DNA from: Hymenobacter psychrotolerans DSM 18569
Lineage (GTDB): Bacteria > Bacteroidota > Bacteroidia > Cytophagales > Hymenobacteraceae
Length of the DNA: 64,000 nt
Assembly (NCBI RefSeq): GCF_900142395.1
Contig: NZ_FRAS01000005.1
Coordinates: 141,770-205,769, forward strand
Direction: 5' to 3'
The translations under genes were made by a program, and so were the position numbers. Under the pieces are notes generated by a model. It was not told the origin of the DNA and did not search any database. It saw only the letters and a list, made by a program, of their open reading frames with translations. Positions 1-7,598 of this stretch are shown piece after piece (the stretch's first letter is position 1; each line of letters opens with the position of its first letter).

Positions 1-1
1 G

Positions 2-40
2 CTGGCCCTGGAAAGCGAAGCCGTGGACCCGCGGCTGTAG
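2..40 (+). CDS. 3' end of an unidentified CDS (partial)
   Basis: One reading frame is open from the window edge to a TAG at 38-40 and ends in LALESEAVDPRL. A hairpin terminator follows 26 bp later, which supports a real gene end. The fragment is too short to identify the product. Confidence 0.35.
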   Translation: MALESEAVDPRL

Positions 41-65
41 AAACCCTATAAGGGACAGTAAGCTT

Positions 66-108
66 CAGCAAAAAGGCCTGATTTCCTGTAAATCCAGACC
101 TTTTGCTG
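66..108. terminator. Bidirectional hairpin terminator
   Basis: Arms CAGCAAAA and TTTTGCTG with inner GG/CC pairs bracket the sequence between the partial gene at the window edge and the convergent DUF1963 gene. T-rich and A-rich flanks fit use by both strands. Confidence 0.6.
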
Positions 109-113
109 GAATG

Positions 114-959
114 CTAATAGCATTGTAAGATAACCCAGCTTTTGTCAAAAGCTCGGGCTTGCAAATCCTGCTCCTTGATCCAGAAATATAGTCGTCCGGC
201 ATCACCCCACATCATTTCGTTCTCTTCCTCATTGCTATCAACCTGCAACAGCAGGCGCCAATCCGCAGCATTGGGTTCCAGCTCTTTGGCGCGTGGGTCT
301 TGGTAGCCGGATGAGTCGCCGCAATACAGGCCGTTGGTCACCAGCTCACATTCCAGCTCCATTTCTCCTTGGATGGTGTCCGCGTAGCCCAGCATTTTGT
401 TAGTTGGCCCTCCCTCATTGAAAATTTCGAAGATGGTTTCCTGTTCATCTTCGCTGAGGTTGTTGAAGATAGGCGTGTCGAAGCACATGCTGATTTCGGC
501 CTGTGGCACCAGGGCACAAGGCGTAAAACGGGCATCATCAGCCAAGGAGTCCGGGAAGGAGGCTCTTCGCAGGTTGCTACCATCCCCGTTGTAGAACTGT
601 ACCCTGAACATACCGGCATCCTGGATGTCGTAGCCCCATGCTTCCTGTTCAGCAGAATAGAAGAAATACAAGAGTCCTTCGGAGGGTAAAAGCCCATCTT
701 CATCAAATGGGGTGACTTCCTGCAAGTTGATTTGGGCAATAAAGGAAAGAGGGTGGCCAGTTTTGGGTTCAGTGGGCCACACGAAATCAACCGGCACGTC
801 GGGTACGCCACCCGTACGGGAACTGCCCAACGAACTAAGGGCTGTAGTATCGGGAGCCAAATGTAATCGGATGGTTGATCGGGTTATCGAGCGCAAATCA
901 CCCCACAGATGGGCCAAATGGTTATTGTGTAAAGCTGCAATCAGTTCAGATTCGGTCAT
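114..959 (-). CDS. DUF1963 (YwqG-like) protein
   Basis: The 281-residue protein has the DUF1963/YwqG pattern: an early SSRTGGVPDVP segment (about residues 45-55), then WPTEPKTGHPLSFIAQINL, then DGLLPSEGLLYFFY, and a late DAGRLYFWI near the C terminus. No enzymatic role is established for the family; it is a soluble cytoplasmic protein. There is no signal peptide or membrane segment. It stands alone and converges on the partial gene at the window edge. The length is normal for the family. Family call strong, function unknown. Confidence 0.85.
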   Translation of the reverse strand: MTESELIAALHNNHLAHLWGDLRSITRSTIRLHLAPDTTALSSLGSSRTGGVPDVPVDFVWPTEPKTGHPLSFIAQINLQEVTPFDEDGLLPSEGLLYFFYSAEQEAWGYDIQDAGMFRVQFYNGDGSNLRRASFPDSLADDARFTPCALVPQAEISMCFDTPIFNNLSEDEQETIFEIFNEGGPTNKMLGYADTIQGEMELECELVTNGLYCGDSSGYQDPRAKELEPNAADWRLLLQVDSNEEENEMMWGDAGRLYFWIKEQDLQARAFDKSWVILQCY

Positions 960-1086
960 GTGGATTGAAAGATTAAACGACTAAATAGTATCACGCATGG
1001 CAAAACTACACTCCTAGCAAATTAATCAGGCAACGTGAGCGAGTAACAGGGCGGTTTGATGGTGGATATAGATGACAGAAAAGGGC

Positions 1087-2796
1087 CTACCTCCCGCCCA
1101 TACTCTTGTCCCGCGCGCCCTTGAACTCCGAACCCTCGCGCCACTTGGGGAACGTGGTTTCCGAGGCCAGGCGCTGACCCACGCGGAAGTAGAGCTGGGC
1201 ATCCTGGGCAATGCCGGTCAGGTCCCAGCTGGGGTCGAACTGGTCGGCGGGCTTGTGGTACATGGTGGTGGTGTAGTTCTGGCGCTGCTGGGCAATGGTG
1301 GCCTTGCCGCCGCTGCGGCTCTCGAAGCCACCCGAAGCGTAGAGCGAGGGCACGCCCACGTGGGCGAAGTTGAAGTGGTCGGAGCGGTAGAACATGCCGG
1401 TTTCGGGCGTCTGGTCGGGCAGCACGTAGCGGTCCTGCTCCTTGGCCGCCGCGTGGGCGTAGTCCTCCAGCTCCGACTGGCCGTAGCCGATGACGGTGAG
1501 GTCCTTCATCGGGCCGTAGGGCCAGAGCATGTCCATGTTCAGGTCGGCCACGGTTTTGTTGAGCGGGAAGGGCGGGTGCTGAGCGTAGTAGGCCGAGCCC
1601 AGCAAACCCTGTTCTTCAGCCGTTACGGCCAGAAATACGATGCTGCGCTGGGGCTTCTGCTTGGCTTGCTGGAAGGCCTCAGCAATGCTGAGCAGGGCGG
1701 CCAGGCCGGTGCCATCGTCCACGGCTCCGTTGTAGATGGAGTCGCCGGCAATGGCTTTGCCGATGCCGAAATGGTCCCAGTGGGCCGAGTAGATGATGTA
1801 CTCCCCGGGGCGGGTGGTGCCGGGCAGCACGGCCAGCACGTTGCGCGAAGTCTGGCGGCGCAGCTTATTCTGGATGCTGCCCGTGAGCGTCAGCCCGCCC
1901 AATGCGCGCGGCTTGAAGCCCTTGGTATTGGCCGCGGCGTAGAGCTGCTCGTAGTTCTGGCCGGCGGCCCGGAACAGCTTTTTGGCCGCGTCCAGGGTCA
2001 GCCAGCCTTCCAGGGCGCACTTGTCGGCGCCTTTATTGGCGGTTTGGGGGCGCAGCTTGGGGCTGATGGCCCCGCTCAGCACCACCGACCACGGATAAGC
2101 GGCCGGCTTGGTATCGTGCACGATGAGGATGCCGGCGGCGCCGTGGCGGGCGGCTTCCTCGTATTTGTAGGTCCAGCGGCCGTAGTAGGTCATGGCCCGG
2201 CCCTTGAACAGGGTGGAATCCTGGCCCGCGTTGCCGGGGTCATTCACCAGCACCACCACGGTTTTCCCTTTCACGTCGAGGCCCGCGTAGTCGTCCCACC
2301 CATACTCTGGGGCCACCACGCCGTAGCCGGCAAACACCAGCGGCGAATTCGTGACGCTGACCTGCGCCTGCTCGCGCTGGGTGAAGGCCACGAAATCGGT
2401 CTTGTACTGCAGGTTCAGCGGCTGGCCCTTGCCCTTGATTTGCAGAGTAGTGCTCGGCGAACCGGTAATTTCTACCAGCGGCACCGGCTGGAAGTACGTG
2501 CCGTTCGGGCCGGGCTGCAGGCCGAGGCGCTTAAACTCGTCGGCCAGATACTGCGTGCTGCGCGTCTCGCCCTCGGTAAACGGCTTGCGCCCCAGCATCT
2601 CATCCGCCGACACCGCCCGCAGATACCGGCTGATGCTGGCCGCCCCGATGGCCTTAGTTGTATCCGTCGCGGCGGCCGGGGCGGCGGTGGCGGCCGTTTC
2701 GGTGGCGACGGACCTCGATTGGCAGCTGGCCAGGGCCAGGCCGAGCATGAGGGAGACGGGGAGCAGGTGAGCTGCGGAATGAATGGAAAAGGGCAT
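1087..2796 (-). CDS. M28-family metallopeptidase, lipoprotein
   Basis: Zinc aminopeptidase of family M28, predicted to be secreted and lipid-anchored. I place the start at 2796 because the protein then opens with a signal peptide ending in a lipobox (LALASC, Cys25); the frame remains open 168 bp further upstream but that part is not signal-like. A PA-like insert spans about residues 150-300. The catalytic domain follows with SAHWDH (His339, Asp341), NGAVDDGTG (Asp360 bridging the two metals), TAEEQG (Glu394/395), NMDM and a late YRSDHF histidine, so all ligands are present. 569 residues, complete. Divergent from the nucleotidyltransferase gene. Likely role is extracellular or periplasmic peptide trimming. 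Confidence 0.92.
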   Translation of the reverse strand: MPFSIHSAAHLLPVSLMLGLALASCQSRSVATETAATAAPAAATDTTKAIGAASISRYLRAVSADEMLGRKPFTEGETRSTQYLADEFKRLGLQPGPNGTYFQPVPLVEITGSPSTTLQIKGKGQPLNLQYKTDFVAFTQREQAQVSVTNSPLVFAGYGVVAPEYGWDDYAGLDVKGKTVVVLVNDPGNAGQDSTLFKGRAMTYYGRWTYKYEEAARHGAAGILIVHDTKPAAYPWSVVLSGAISPKLRPQTANKGADKCALEGWLTLDAAKKLFRAAGQNYEQLYAAANTKGFKPRALGGLTLTGSIQNKLRRQTSRNVLAVLPGTTRPGEYIIYSAHWDHFGIGKAIAGDSIYNGAVDDGTGLAALLSIAEAFQQAKQKPQRSIVFLAVTAEEQGLLGSAYYAQHPPFPLNKTVADLNMDMLWPYGPMKDLTVIGYGQSELEDYAHAAAKEQDRYVLPDQTPETGMFYRSDHFNFAHVGVPSLYASGGFESRSGGKATIAQQRQNYTTTMYHKPADQFDPSWDLTGIAQDAQLYFRVGQRLASETTFPKWREGSEFKGARDKSMGGR

Positions 2797-2920
2797 AACG
2801 TGGGGGGCGGGGAGTTGGCGGATAGCCGGCCGCTGGCTGGGCCGCGTGGGCTGTACTTTCCCAATAGTAGCGGATATTCGGGTACGAATACTCTGGTTGC
2901 CGCCTTCTTTTCGTTTTCCT

Positions 2921-3688
2921 ATGCACGCTCGTATCCAAACCGCCCTCACCCAGCTCGAAACCACTCACGGCATCCGTATTCTGTACGCCTGCGAGTCGGG
3001 GAGCCGGGCCTGGGGCTTTCCTTCGCCGGATTCCGACTACGATGTGCGCTTTATCTACAGCCACCCGGCCGAGTGGTACCTCACGCTCGATGACGGCCCC
3101 GACACGCTCAACTTTCCCGTGGATGCGGAGCTGGACCTGGCCGGCTGGGAGCTGCGCAAAGCTCTGAAGCTGCTGCGCGGCTCCAACGCGGCCTTGTTCG
3201 AGTGGCTACAGTCGCCGGTGGTGTACGCGGCGGCCGCTGGGTTTCGGGCGGCGCTGGGGCCGCTGCTGCCCGCCTGCTGGAACCCGCGGGCCGGCCTGCA
3301 CCATTACCTGGGCCAGCTGCGGCGCGGGGTGGAGGAGGACCTGACCGGCGAGCAGGTGCGCCTCAAGCGGCTGTTCTATGCTTTGCGCTCGGCGCTGGCC
3401 GCCCGCTGGATTCAGCGTCATCCCGACCAGGTGCCGCCGATGGAGTTTGCCGCCCTGCGGGAGCTGCTGCCGATAGAGCTGCACGGCCAAGCGGAGGAAC
3501 TGCTAACCCGCAAAGCTACGGCCGACGAGAAAACCACCGTGCCGCGCCCGGCCGCGCTGGGGGCGTTTCTGCAAGCCGAGTACGCCGCCGGCCAGGCTGC
3601 CCGCGCCACCCTGCCCGTCCTGCGCCATTCCGAGCCGACAGCGGCGCTGGATGCCGTATTCCGGGCGTGGCTGGCTGGTGTGATGTAG
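2921..3688 (+). CDS. Nucleotidyltransferase domain protein (RlaP/YcgL-like)
   Basis: 255 residues of the DNA polymerase beta-like nucleotidyltransferase fold. The signature GSRAWGFPSPDSDYDVRF at about residues 25-42 gives the G-S motif and the paired Asp residues that bind metal and NTP. Members of this group (COG3541, also called RlaP) are known from RNA-repair gene neighbourhoods; the substrate here is unknown. Start chosen at 2921, where the family N terminus MHARIQTALTQLE begins; the frame is open upstream but overlaps the divergent peptidase promoter. A second paralogous family member follows 98 bp downstream. Confidence 0.85.
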   Translation: MHARIQTALTQLETTHGIRILYACESGSRAWGFPSPDSDYDVRFIYSHPAEWYLTLDDGPDTLNFPVDAELDLAGWELRKALKLLRGSNAALFEWLQSPVVYAAAAGFRAALGPLLPACWNPRAGLHHYLGQLRRGVEEDLTGEQVRLKRLFYALRSALAARWIQRHPDQVPPMEFAALRELLPIELHGQAEELLTRKATADEKTTVPRPAALGAFLQAEYAAGQAARATLPVLRHSEPTAALDAVFRAWLAGVM

Positions 3689-3779
3689 AGAAGCGTATTC
3701 GCGTCTCGCCGCCCGCGCCGTTTGACCCAGCATCATAAATAACCTCAGCAACGACGAAACGCGAATACGCGTCTCTACA
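3684..3779. repeat. Inverted repeat between the two nucleotidyltransferase genes
   Basis: Arms of about 24 bp, TGTAGAGAAGCGTATTCGCG at 3684 and its near complement ending in CGTCTCTACA at 3779, are separated by about 48 bp. The left arm overlaps the stop codon of the upstream gene. It looks like a small dispersed chromosomal repeat and can fold as a hairpin; whether it terminates transcription is unclear because it lacks a T tract. Confidence 0.6.
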
Positions 3780-3786
3780 CCCGCCT

Positions 3787-4866
3787 ATGACCATCCACGA
3801 CCTGCGCCAGCGCGGCCTCATCCTGTTTGAAGCCATCAGCGGCAGCCGCGCCTACGGTACCAATCTGCCGCACTCCGACACTGACCTGAAAGGCGTATTC
3901 ATCCTGCCCGAAACTGAGTTTTATGGTCTCGACTATGTACCGCAGGTAGCCAACGAAACCAACGACGAGGTGTTCTATGAGCTACGGCGCTTCGTGGAGC
4001 TGCTGCTCAAAAACAACCCCACGGTGCTGGAGCTGCTTGGCACGCCCGCGGACTGCGTGGTGTACCGCCATCCGTTGTTCGAGGTGTTTCGGGCCGAGGA
4101 TTTCCTGTCGAAGCTCTGCCGTCAAAGCTTTGCCGAGTACGCCGTGGCCCAGATCCGGAAGGCTAAGGGACTGAACAAGAAAATCAATTACCCCGAGCCG
4201 CCCGCCCGCAAATCGGTGCTGGACTTTTGCTACGTGACGGTGGGCGCGGGCGCGCAGCCGGCAGCCACCTGGCTGGAACGGCGTGGCTACACTGCCAGCC
4301 AGTGCGGCCTCTCCAACGTGAATCACCTCCACGACTTGTACGCCGTGTTCGTGGACGAAACGCCCGAACGGCGCCACAGCTACCGCGGCCTCGTGCGCGA
4401 CCCGGAAACCTCCCAGGACGTGCTGCTATCGGCCGCGCCGAAGGGAGAAGTGCCGGTAGCCTACTTAAGCTTCAACCGTAACGGCTACAGTACCTACTGC
4501 CGCGTGTTTCGGGAGTATAAGAAGTGGGAGCAGAAGCGCAACCCCGAGCGGTACCAGAACACCGTGCAGCACGGCAAAAACTACGATGCCAAGAACATGC
4601 TGCACGTGTTTCGGCTGCTGCGCATGGCCGAGGAAATTGCCCGCACCGGCCGCCTGCACGTGCGCCGCCCCGACCGGGACTTCCTGCTGCAAATCCGGCG
4701 GGGTGAGTTTGAGTATGAGCAACTGGTAACGGAAGCCGAAGCCCTGGTAGCACAGGTAGAAGCCGCTTTTGCCGCCTCCGCGCTGCCCGAAGCGCCCGAC
4801 AGAACCGCCACTGAGGCGCTGCTGGTGCGGCTGCGGCAGGCGTGGTATGCTCAGAATAGGACGTAA
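3787..4866 (+). CDS. Nucleotidyltransferase domain protein (RlaP/YcgL-like)
   Basis: 359 residues, second member of the same family as the gene at 2921. Motif GSRAYGTNLPHSDTDLKGVF at about residues 20-39 carries the catalytic Gly-Ser and Asp-x-Asp. The remainder is a longer helical C-terminal region typical of the long YcgL-type members, with LDFCYVTVGAG and a C-terminal EALVAQVEAAF segment. The protein is cytosolic. The two genes are tandem and co-oriented; both may process RNA or nucleotide ends, but no ligase or kinase gene is adjacent. A strong terminator follows 3 bp after the stop. Confidence 0.85.
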   Translation: MTIHDLRQRGLILFEAISGSRAYGTNLPHSDTDLKGVFILPETEFYGLDYVPQVANETNDEVFYELRRFVELLLKNNPTVLELLGTPADCVVYRHPLFEVFRAEDFLSKLCRQSFAEYAVAQIRKAKGLNKKINYPEPPARKSVLDFCYVTVGAGAQPAATWLERRGYTASQCGLSNVNHLHDLYAVFVDETPERRHSYRGLVRDPETSQDVLLSAAPKGEVPVAYLSFNRNGYSTYCRVFREYKKWEQKRNPERYQNTVQHGKNYDAKNMLHVFRLLRMAEEIARTGRLHVRRPDRDFLLQIRRGEFEYEQLVTEAEALVAQVEAAFAASALPEAPDRTATEALLVRLRQAWYAQNRT

Positions 4867-4869
4867 AAA

Positions 4870-4900
4870 AGCCCGTCGGCAACAGGGTGCACGACGGGCT
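4870..4900. terminator. Terminator after nucleotidyltransferase gene
   Basis: Perfect 9-bp arms AGCCCGTCG and CGACGGGCT with a 13-base loop, preceded by an A tract. It lies between convergent genes and probably serves both. Confidence 0.7.
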
Positions 4901-4921
4901 GCCAGTAGGCGCAAGTAAGAA

Positions 4922-5152
4922 CTAGAAGCGGCTGGAACGCTTGGAACTGTACTTGGCTTTGCTGCGGCTGGTCTTGCCGAAGTGAAAGAGCTTTTTCTTC
5001 TTGCGGCCTTTGTACAGCTTATAATTGGGCCGATGCGTGAACATCCGGCCGCTCATTTTAGCACGGGCATAGGCACTTGGGCGGGCGGCCTCAGCCGTTT
5101 CCCCACCGCTTATCATGAGCAGCGCGAAGAGCAGAATCAGAATTCTGTACAT
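4922..5152 (-). CDS. Small secreted basic protein, HRPNY-YKG-KKKK type
   Basis: 76 residues when started at MYRILILLFALL (5152): a hydrophobic signal peptide of about 20 residues, then a short mature part ending in THRPNYKLYKGRKKKKLFHF and a Ser/Lys/Arg tail. The mature protein is very basic. A longer frame starting at 5224 would put a non-signal stretch in front and is less likely. The gene at 6500 encodes a relative with the same HRPNYxxYKGxKKKK core. No function is known to me; secretion and nucleic-acid or surface binding are only guesses from charge. Confidence 0.65.
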   Translation of the reverse strand: MYRILILLFALLMISGGETAEAARPSAYARAKMSGRMFTHRPNYKLYKGRKKKKLFHFGKTSRSKAKYSSKRSSRF

Positions 5153-5465
5153 GATGAAAACGGGTTGGTGTGCGCTTATAACTGTGGCAGCCCGATAAAA
5201 ATTGCACAGACTGTACTTCACCACACCATTTTCGGCCCGATTCCGTGCAGCAGCCTCCTAAAAAACGGGGGCAGGTGCAAGCAGGAGACGTTGCACTGAT
5301 CTGAAAATACTGGATTGTTTTGTTGCAGCAGGCACCAGCAACTCTGTAAAAAGTTGTTATAGGTCACAGATAAGCTGGCGGCGAAGTATGCTGCCAGCCC
5401 GGTGCACACCACAGCCTGCTATAAGCCAAACGGCTACCTTTCGGTTTGCTTCTACCATTCTAGTT

Positions 5466-6425
5466 ATGGCTATTTCTCCCGCCTCTTCTGCCGAATCCCA
5501 ACTCCGCGCCGCCCTGCTGGGCCTGGCCGTCGGCGACGCGCTGGGGGTGCCGGTGGAGTTCCAAAGCCGCGCCGCCCGCCACGCCGACCCCGTCACCGGC
5601 ATGCGGGCCTACGGCACTCACCAGCAGCCCGCCGGCACCTGGTCCGACGATGCTTCCCTCACGTTCTGTCTGGCCGAAACCATTGCCAATGGCTTTTCGG
5701 TGCGCAAACTGGCCGAGACGTGCTGCCGCTGGTACTACCACAATCTGTGGACGCCCCACGGCTCCGTCTTCGACATCGGCATCACCACCCGCGAAGCCCT
5801 GCACCAATTCAACCGCAACCCCGGCGGCTCGCCTCTGGCCGGTGGCACCGATGAGTACAGCAACGGCAACGGGGCTCTGATGCGCATCCTGCCGCTGGCG
5901 TTCTACCAGACTGAGTTGCCGCTGAAAAGTCGTTTCCAGCTGATCTGGGACGTATCGGCCGTCACGCACGGCCACATCCGGTCGGCGGTGGCCTGCTGGC
6001 TGTATCTGGAAATGGCCCGCCACCTACGTGCTGGCCTCACACCCGCGGCGGCGTACGCGCGATTATGCCAGGAAGTGCCCGCGCAGCTTCAGCAATTGGC
6101 GGTTCCGGCCCCCGAAGTACAGCAGTTCAGCTACCTGCTGACTGGTCGTCTGGCGGAGTTTCCGGAGCAGGTTATTCGCAGCGGCGGCTACGTGATGCAC
6201 AGCCTGGAAGCGGCCCTGTGGTGCCTGCTGCGCCATACTACGTACGCCGATACGGTGCTGGCCGCCGTCAATCTCGGCGACGACACCGATACTACAGGAG
6301 CAATAGCCGGCGGCCTTGCGGGGCTGTACTACGGAGAGGCTGCCATTCCGCCAGAGTGGCTGGCCGTACTGGCCCGCCGCGCCGACATTGAAGCACTAAG
6401 CCAGCGGATGGCCGCCAGCAAATAG
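5466..6425 (+). CDS. ADP-ribosylglycohydrolase family protein
   Basis: 319 residues, family of DraG/ARH3 hydrolases that remove ADP-ribose from proteins or other acceptors. Visible signatures: ALLGLAVGDALGVPVEF at about residues 16-32, the metal-binding GTWSDDASLTFCL at about 58-70, and near the C terminus VNLGDDTDTTGAIAGGLAG, which supplies the second acidic metal cluster. All key acidic residues are present. Start set at 5466 (MAISPASSAESQLRAALLG), which fits the family N terminus; an upstream in-frame extension to 5388 has no family match. Followed by a terminator. Close to two RlaP-type nucleotidyltransferases. Confidence 0.93.
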   Translation: MAISPASSAESQLRAALLGLAVGDALGVPVEFQSRAARHADPVTGMRAYGTHQQPAGTWSDDASLTFCLAETIANGFSVRKLAETCCRWYYHNLWTPHGSVFDIGITTREALHQFNRNPGGSPLAGGTDEYSNGNGALMRILPLAFYQTELPLKSRFQLIWDVSAVTHGHIRSAVACWLYLEMARHLRAGLTPAAAYARLCQEVPAQLQQLAVPAPEVQQFSYLLTGRLAEFPEQVIRSGGYVMHSLEAALWCLLRHTTYADTVLAAVNLGDDTDTTGAIAGGLAGLYYGEAAIPPEWLAVLARRADIEALSQRMAASK

Positions 6426-6444
6426 AAGTGTAGGTTGAAAAACA

Positions 6445-6475
6445 CAAAGGCCCGGCGAGTAACGCTGGGCCTTTG
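6445..6475. terminator. Terminator after ADP-ribosylglycohydrolase
   Basis: Arms CAAAGGCCCGGCG and CGCTGGGCCTTTG with a 5-base loop AGTAA; sits between convergent genes. Confidence 0.75.
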
Positions 6476-6499
6476 CTTGATGGGATGGGAGGAGGGGAG

Positions 6500-6745
6500 T
6501 TACTTACCGAACGACAGCAAGCGGAAAATTCCTTTCTTCTTTTTGTCGCCTTTGTAGTAGGTGTAATTCGGGCGGTGCAGAATGGGCTTCGACTTGAAAA
6601 TGGGCGCTGCTTCTGGGGTGGCGGCGGCCTCCAAAGTACTAGTTGAAGCTAGAGGGGCAAGCAAAACAGTAGACGTGCCAGCAGAGGCCTGCGACAAACC
6701 AACAATGGCAATTAGGGCGGGTACAAACAGTATTGCTTTTCTCAT
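6500..6745 (-). CDS. Small secreted basic protein, HRPNY-YKG-KKKK type
   Basis: 81 residues. Signal peptide MRKAILFVPALIAIVGLSQASA, then an Ala/Thr/Ser-rich linker (residues 23-50) and the C-terminal block LHRPNYTYYKGDKKKKGIF. The block matches the last third of the small protein at 4922, while the linkers differ, so these are two diverged members of one family on either side of the ADP-ribosylglycohydrolase gene. No known domain. Probably exported; function unknown. Confidence 0.7.
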   Translation of the reverse strand: MRKAILFVPALIAIVGLSQASAGTSTVLLAPLASTSTLEAAATPEAAPIFKSKPILHRPNYTYYKGDKKKKGIFRLLSFGK

Positions 6746-6964
6746 AGGTGGTTGGTTATTTGGGTGAACCGATAGCCTAAGATATTTAGCTGATTTATTA
6801 AATGCAATTAATTAGAGATAAAACAACAAAATAATGTACGCTACATAGACAACAACTAATACATATAAGTCCAAATAAAAGGTGTTTTAACCCAATAAAT
6901 ACAGGTTTCGGGCTACAAAGCAGTGTGCAACATGAAATGCCCAAAATCAGATGCCAGTCTGGGC

Positions 6965-7040
6965 AAGGCGCGGGTACGCCTGGGCGGAAAAAGCAAAAGG
7001 CCCTTCAGACAAATCTGAAGGGCCTTTGCGGTCCGGACGG
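6965..7040. repeat. 76-bp direct repeat, copy 1 (tRNA-Asp 3' end and terminator)
   Basis: Identical over 76 bp to 7480-7555 at an offset of 515 bp. It contains the tRNA terminator hairpin and the last 12 bases of the tRNA-Asp gene. Copy 1 runs on into the full tRNA; copy 2 breaks off after 13 bases shared with the tRNA end. Confidence 0.9.
6996..7027 (-). terminator. tRNA-Asp terminator
   Basis: Perfect 14-bp arms AAAGGCCCTTCAGA and TCTGAAGGGCCTTT with a 4-base loop, starting directly after the tRNA 3' end on the minus strand. The same hairpin recurs at 7511-7542. Confidence 0.85.
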
Positions 7041-7102
7041 GACTCGAACCCGCGACCTCCGCCGTGACAGGGCGGCATTCTAACCAACTGAACTACCGAA
7101 CC
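7029..7102 (-). tRNA. tRNA-Asp (anticodon GTC), left copy
   Basis: A 74-nt gene on the minus strand with acceptor arms GGTTCGG and CCGGACC (one T-G pair), discriminator G, T arm GGTTCGAGTCC and anticodon GTC at 7068-7066. CCA is not encoded. Identical over its whole length to the copy at 53761-53834. It has its own promoter and terminator, so it is probably functional. Confidence 0.96.
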
Positions 7103-7479
7103 AGTTCATCTTGCAGGGAAGCCAACTGCTTTCCATTAAGGTGCTGCAAAGGTAAGGCGGGTTTTTACATTTCAAAACCCGAAACCTATTTAGAAGATAA
7201 AAAAAACGCTGTCAGAACACATAGAGCTGGTTTTGAGGAGTATAAATATTGACATTTTTTTGTCAACAGCTAACGCATATGGTACCGTGTTGGCCCGCTG
7301 AGGCAGAGCTATGCGCCTGGGAGCATCAGCGCTGCAGCAGGGGATAGCAGAATGACTGCGTGCCATTCATGAATTCGTAGACGCCGCGAATCGATAAGCA
7401 GACAGAGTGGCCCTATTTGTGCGAGTAGTCAAACTCAGGACGAACTATCAGTAAAGCTCACAGCCGGGAGAGGTGGGCG
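7103..7479. other. Spacer between tRNA-Asp and the island's left boundary
   Basis: About 380 bp without a convincing gene. It holds the tRNA promoter (7147-7177), a 6-bp-arm palindrome TTGACA/TGTCAA at 7249-7266 around a T6 loop, and an AT-rich to GC-mixed stretch. It may be the spacer of an ancestral tandem tRNA-Asp pair or the remnant of an older element. Confidence 0.5.
7147..7177 (-). promoter_or_regulatory. Promoter of left tRNA-Asp
   Basis: On the minus strand a TTTTG box (7177-7173) is followed after 18 bp by TACCTTTG (7154-7147), matching the Bacteroidota sigma-A consensus TTTG-N(17-23)-TAnnTTTG. It lies 45 bp upstream of the tRNA 5' end. Confidence 0.65.
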
Positions 7480-7555
7480 AAGGCGCGGGTACGCCTGGGC
7501 GGAAAAAGCAAAAGGCCCTTCAGACAAATCTGAAGGGCCTTTGCGGTCCGGACGG
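7480..7555. repeat. 76-bp direct repeat, copy 2
   Basis: Second copy of the terminator plus the tRNA-Asp 3' end. After 7555 the match to tRNA decays within a few bases, as expected where an integrated element begins. Confidence 0.9.
7541..7555. repeat. attL core
   Basis: TTGCGGTCCGGACGG, the 3' terminal part of tRNA-Asp plus two flanking bases. The next bases (AACCTGAAC against GACTCGAAC in the tRNA) show partial similarity and then none. Confidence 0.75.
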
Positions 7556-7598
7556 AACCTGAACTTCTCCCCATAAAGCGAATACTACGCATTGTAAA

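Noticed and set aside
1072..3093. 673-residue open frame on the + strand
   Set aside because: It is the antisense of the M28 peptidase gene, which has full catalytic motifs and a lipobox. High GC keeps the opposite frame open.
7543..7564. Third tRNA-Asp gene
   Set aside because: Only 13 identical bases plus a few partial matches remain, so it is an attachment remnant.
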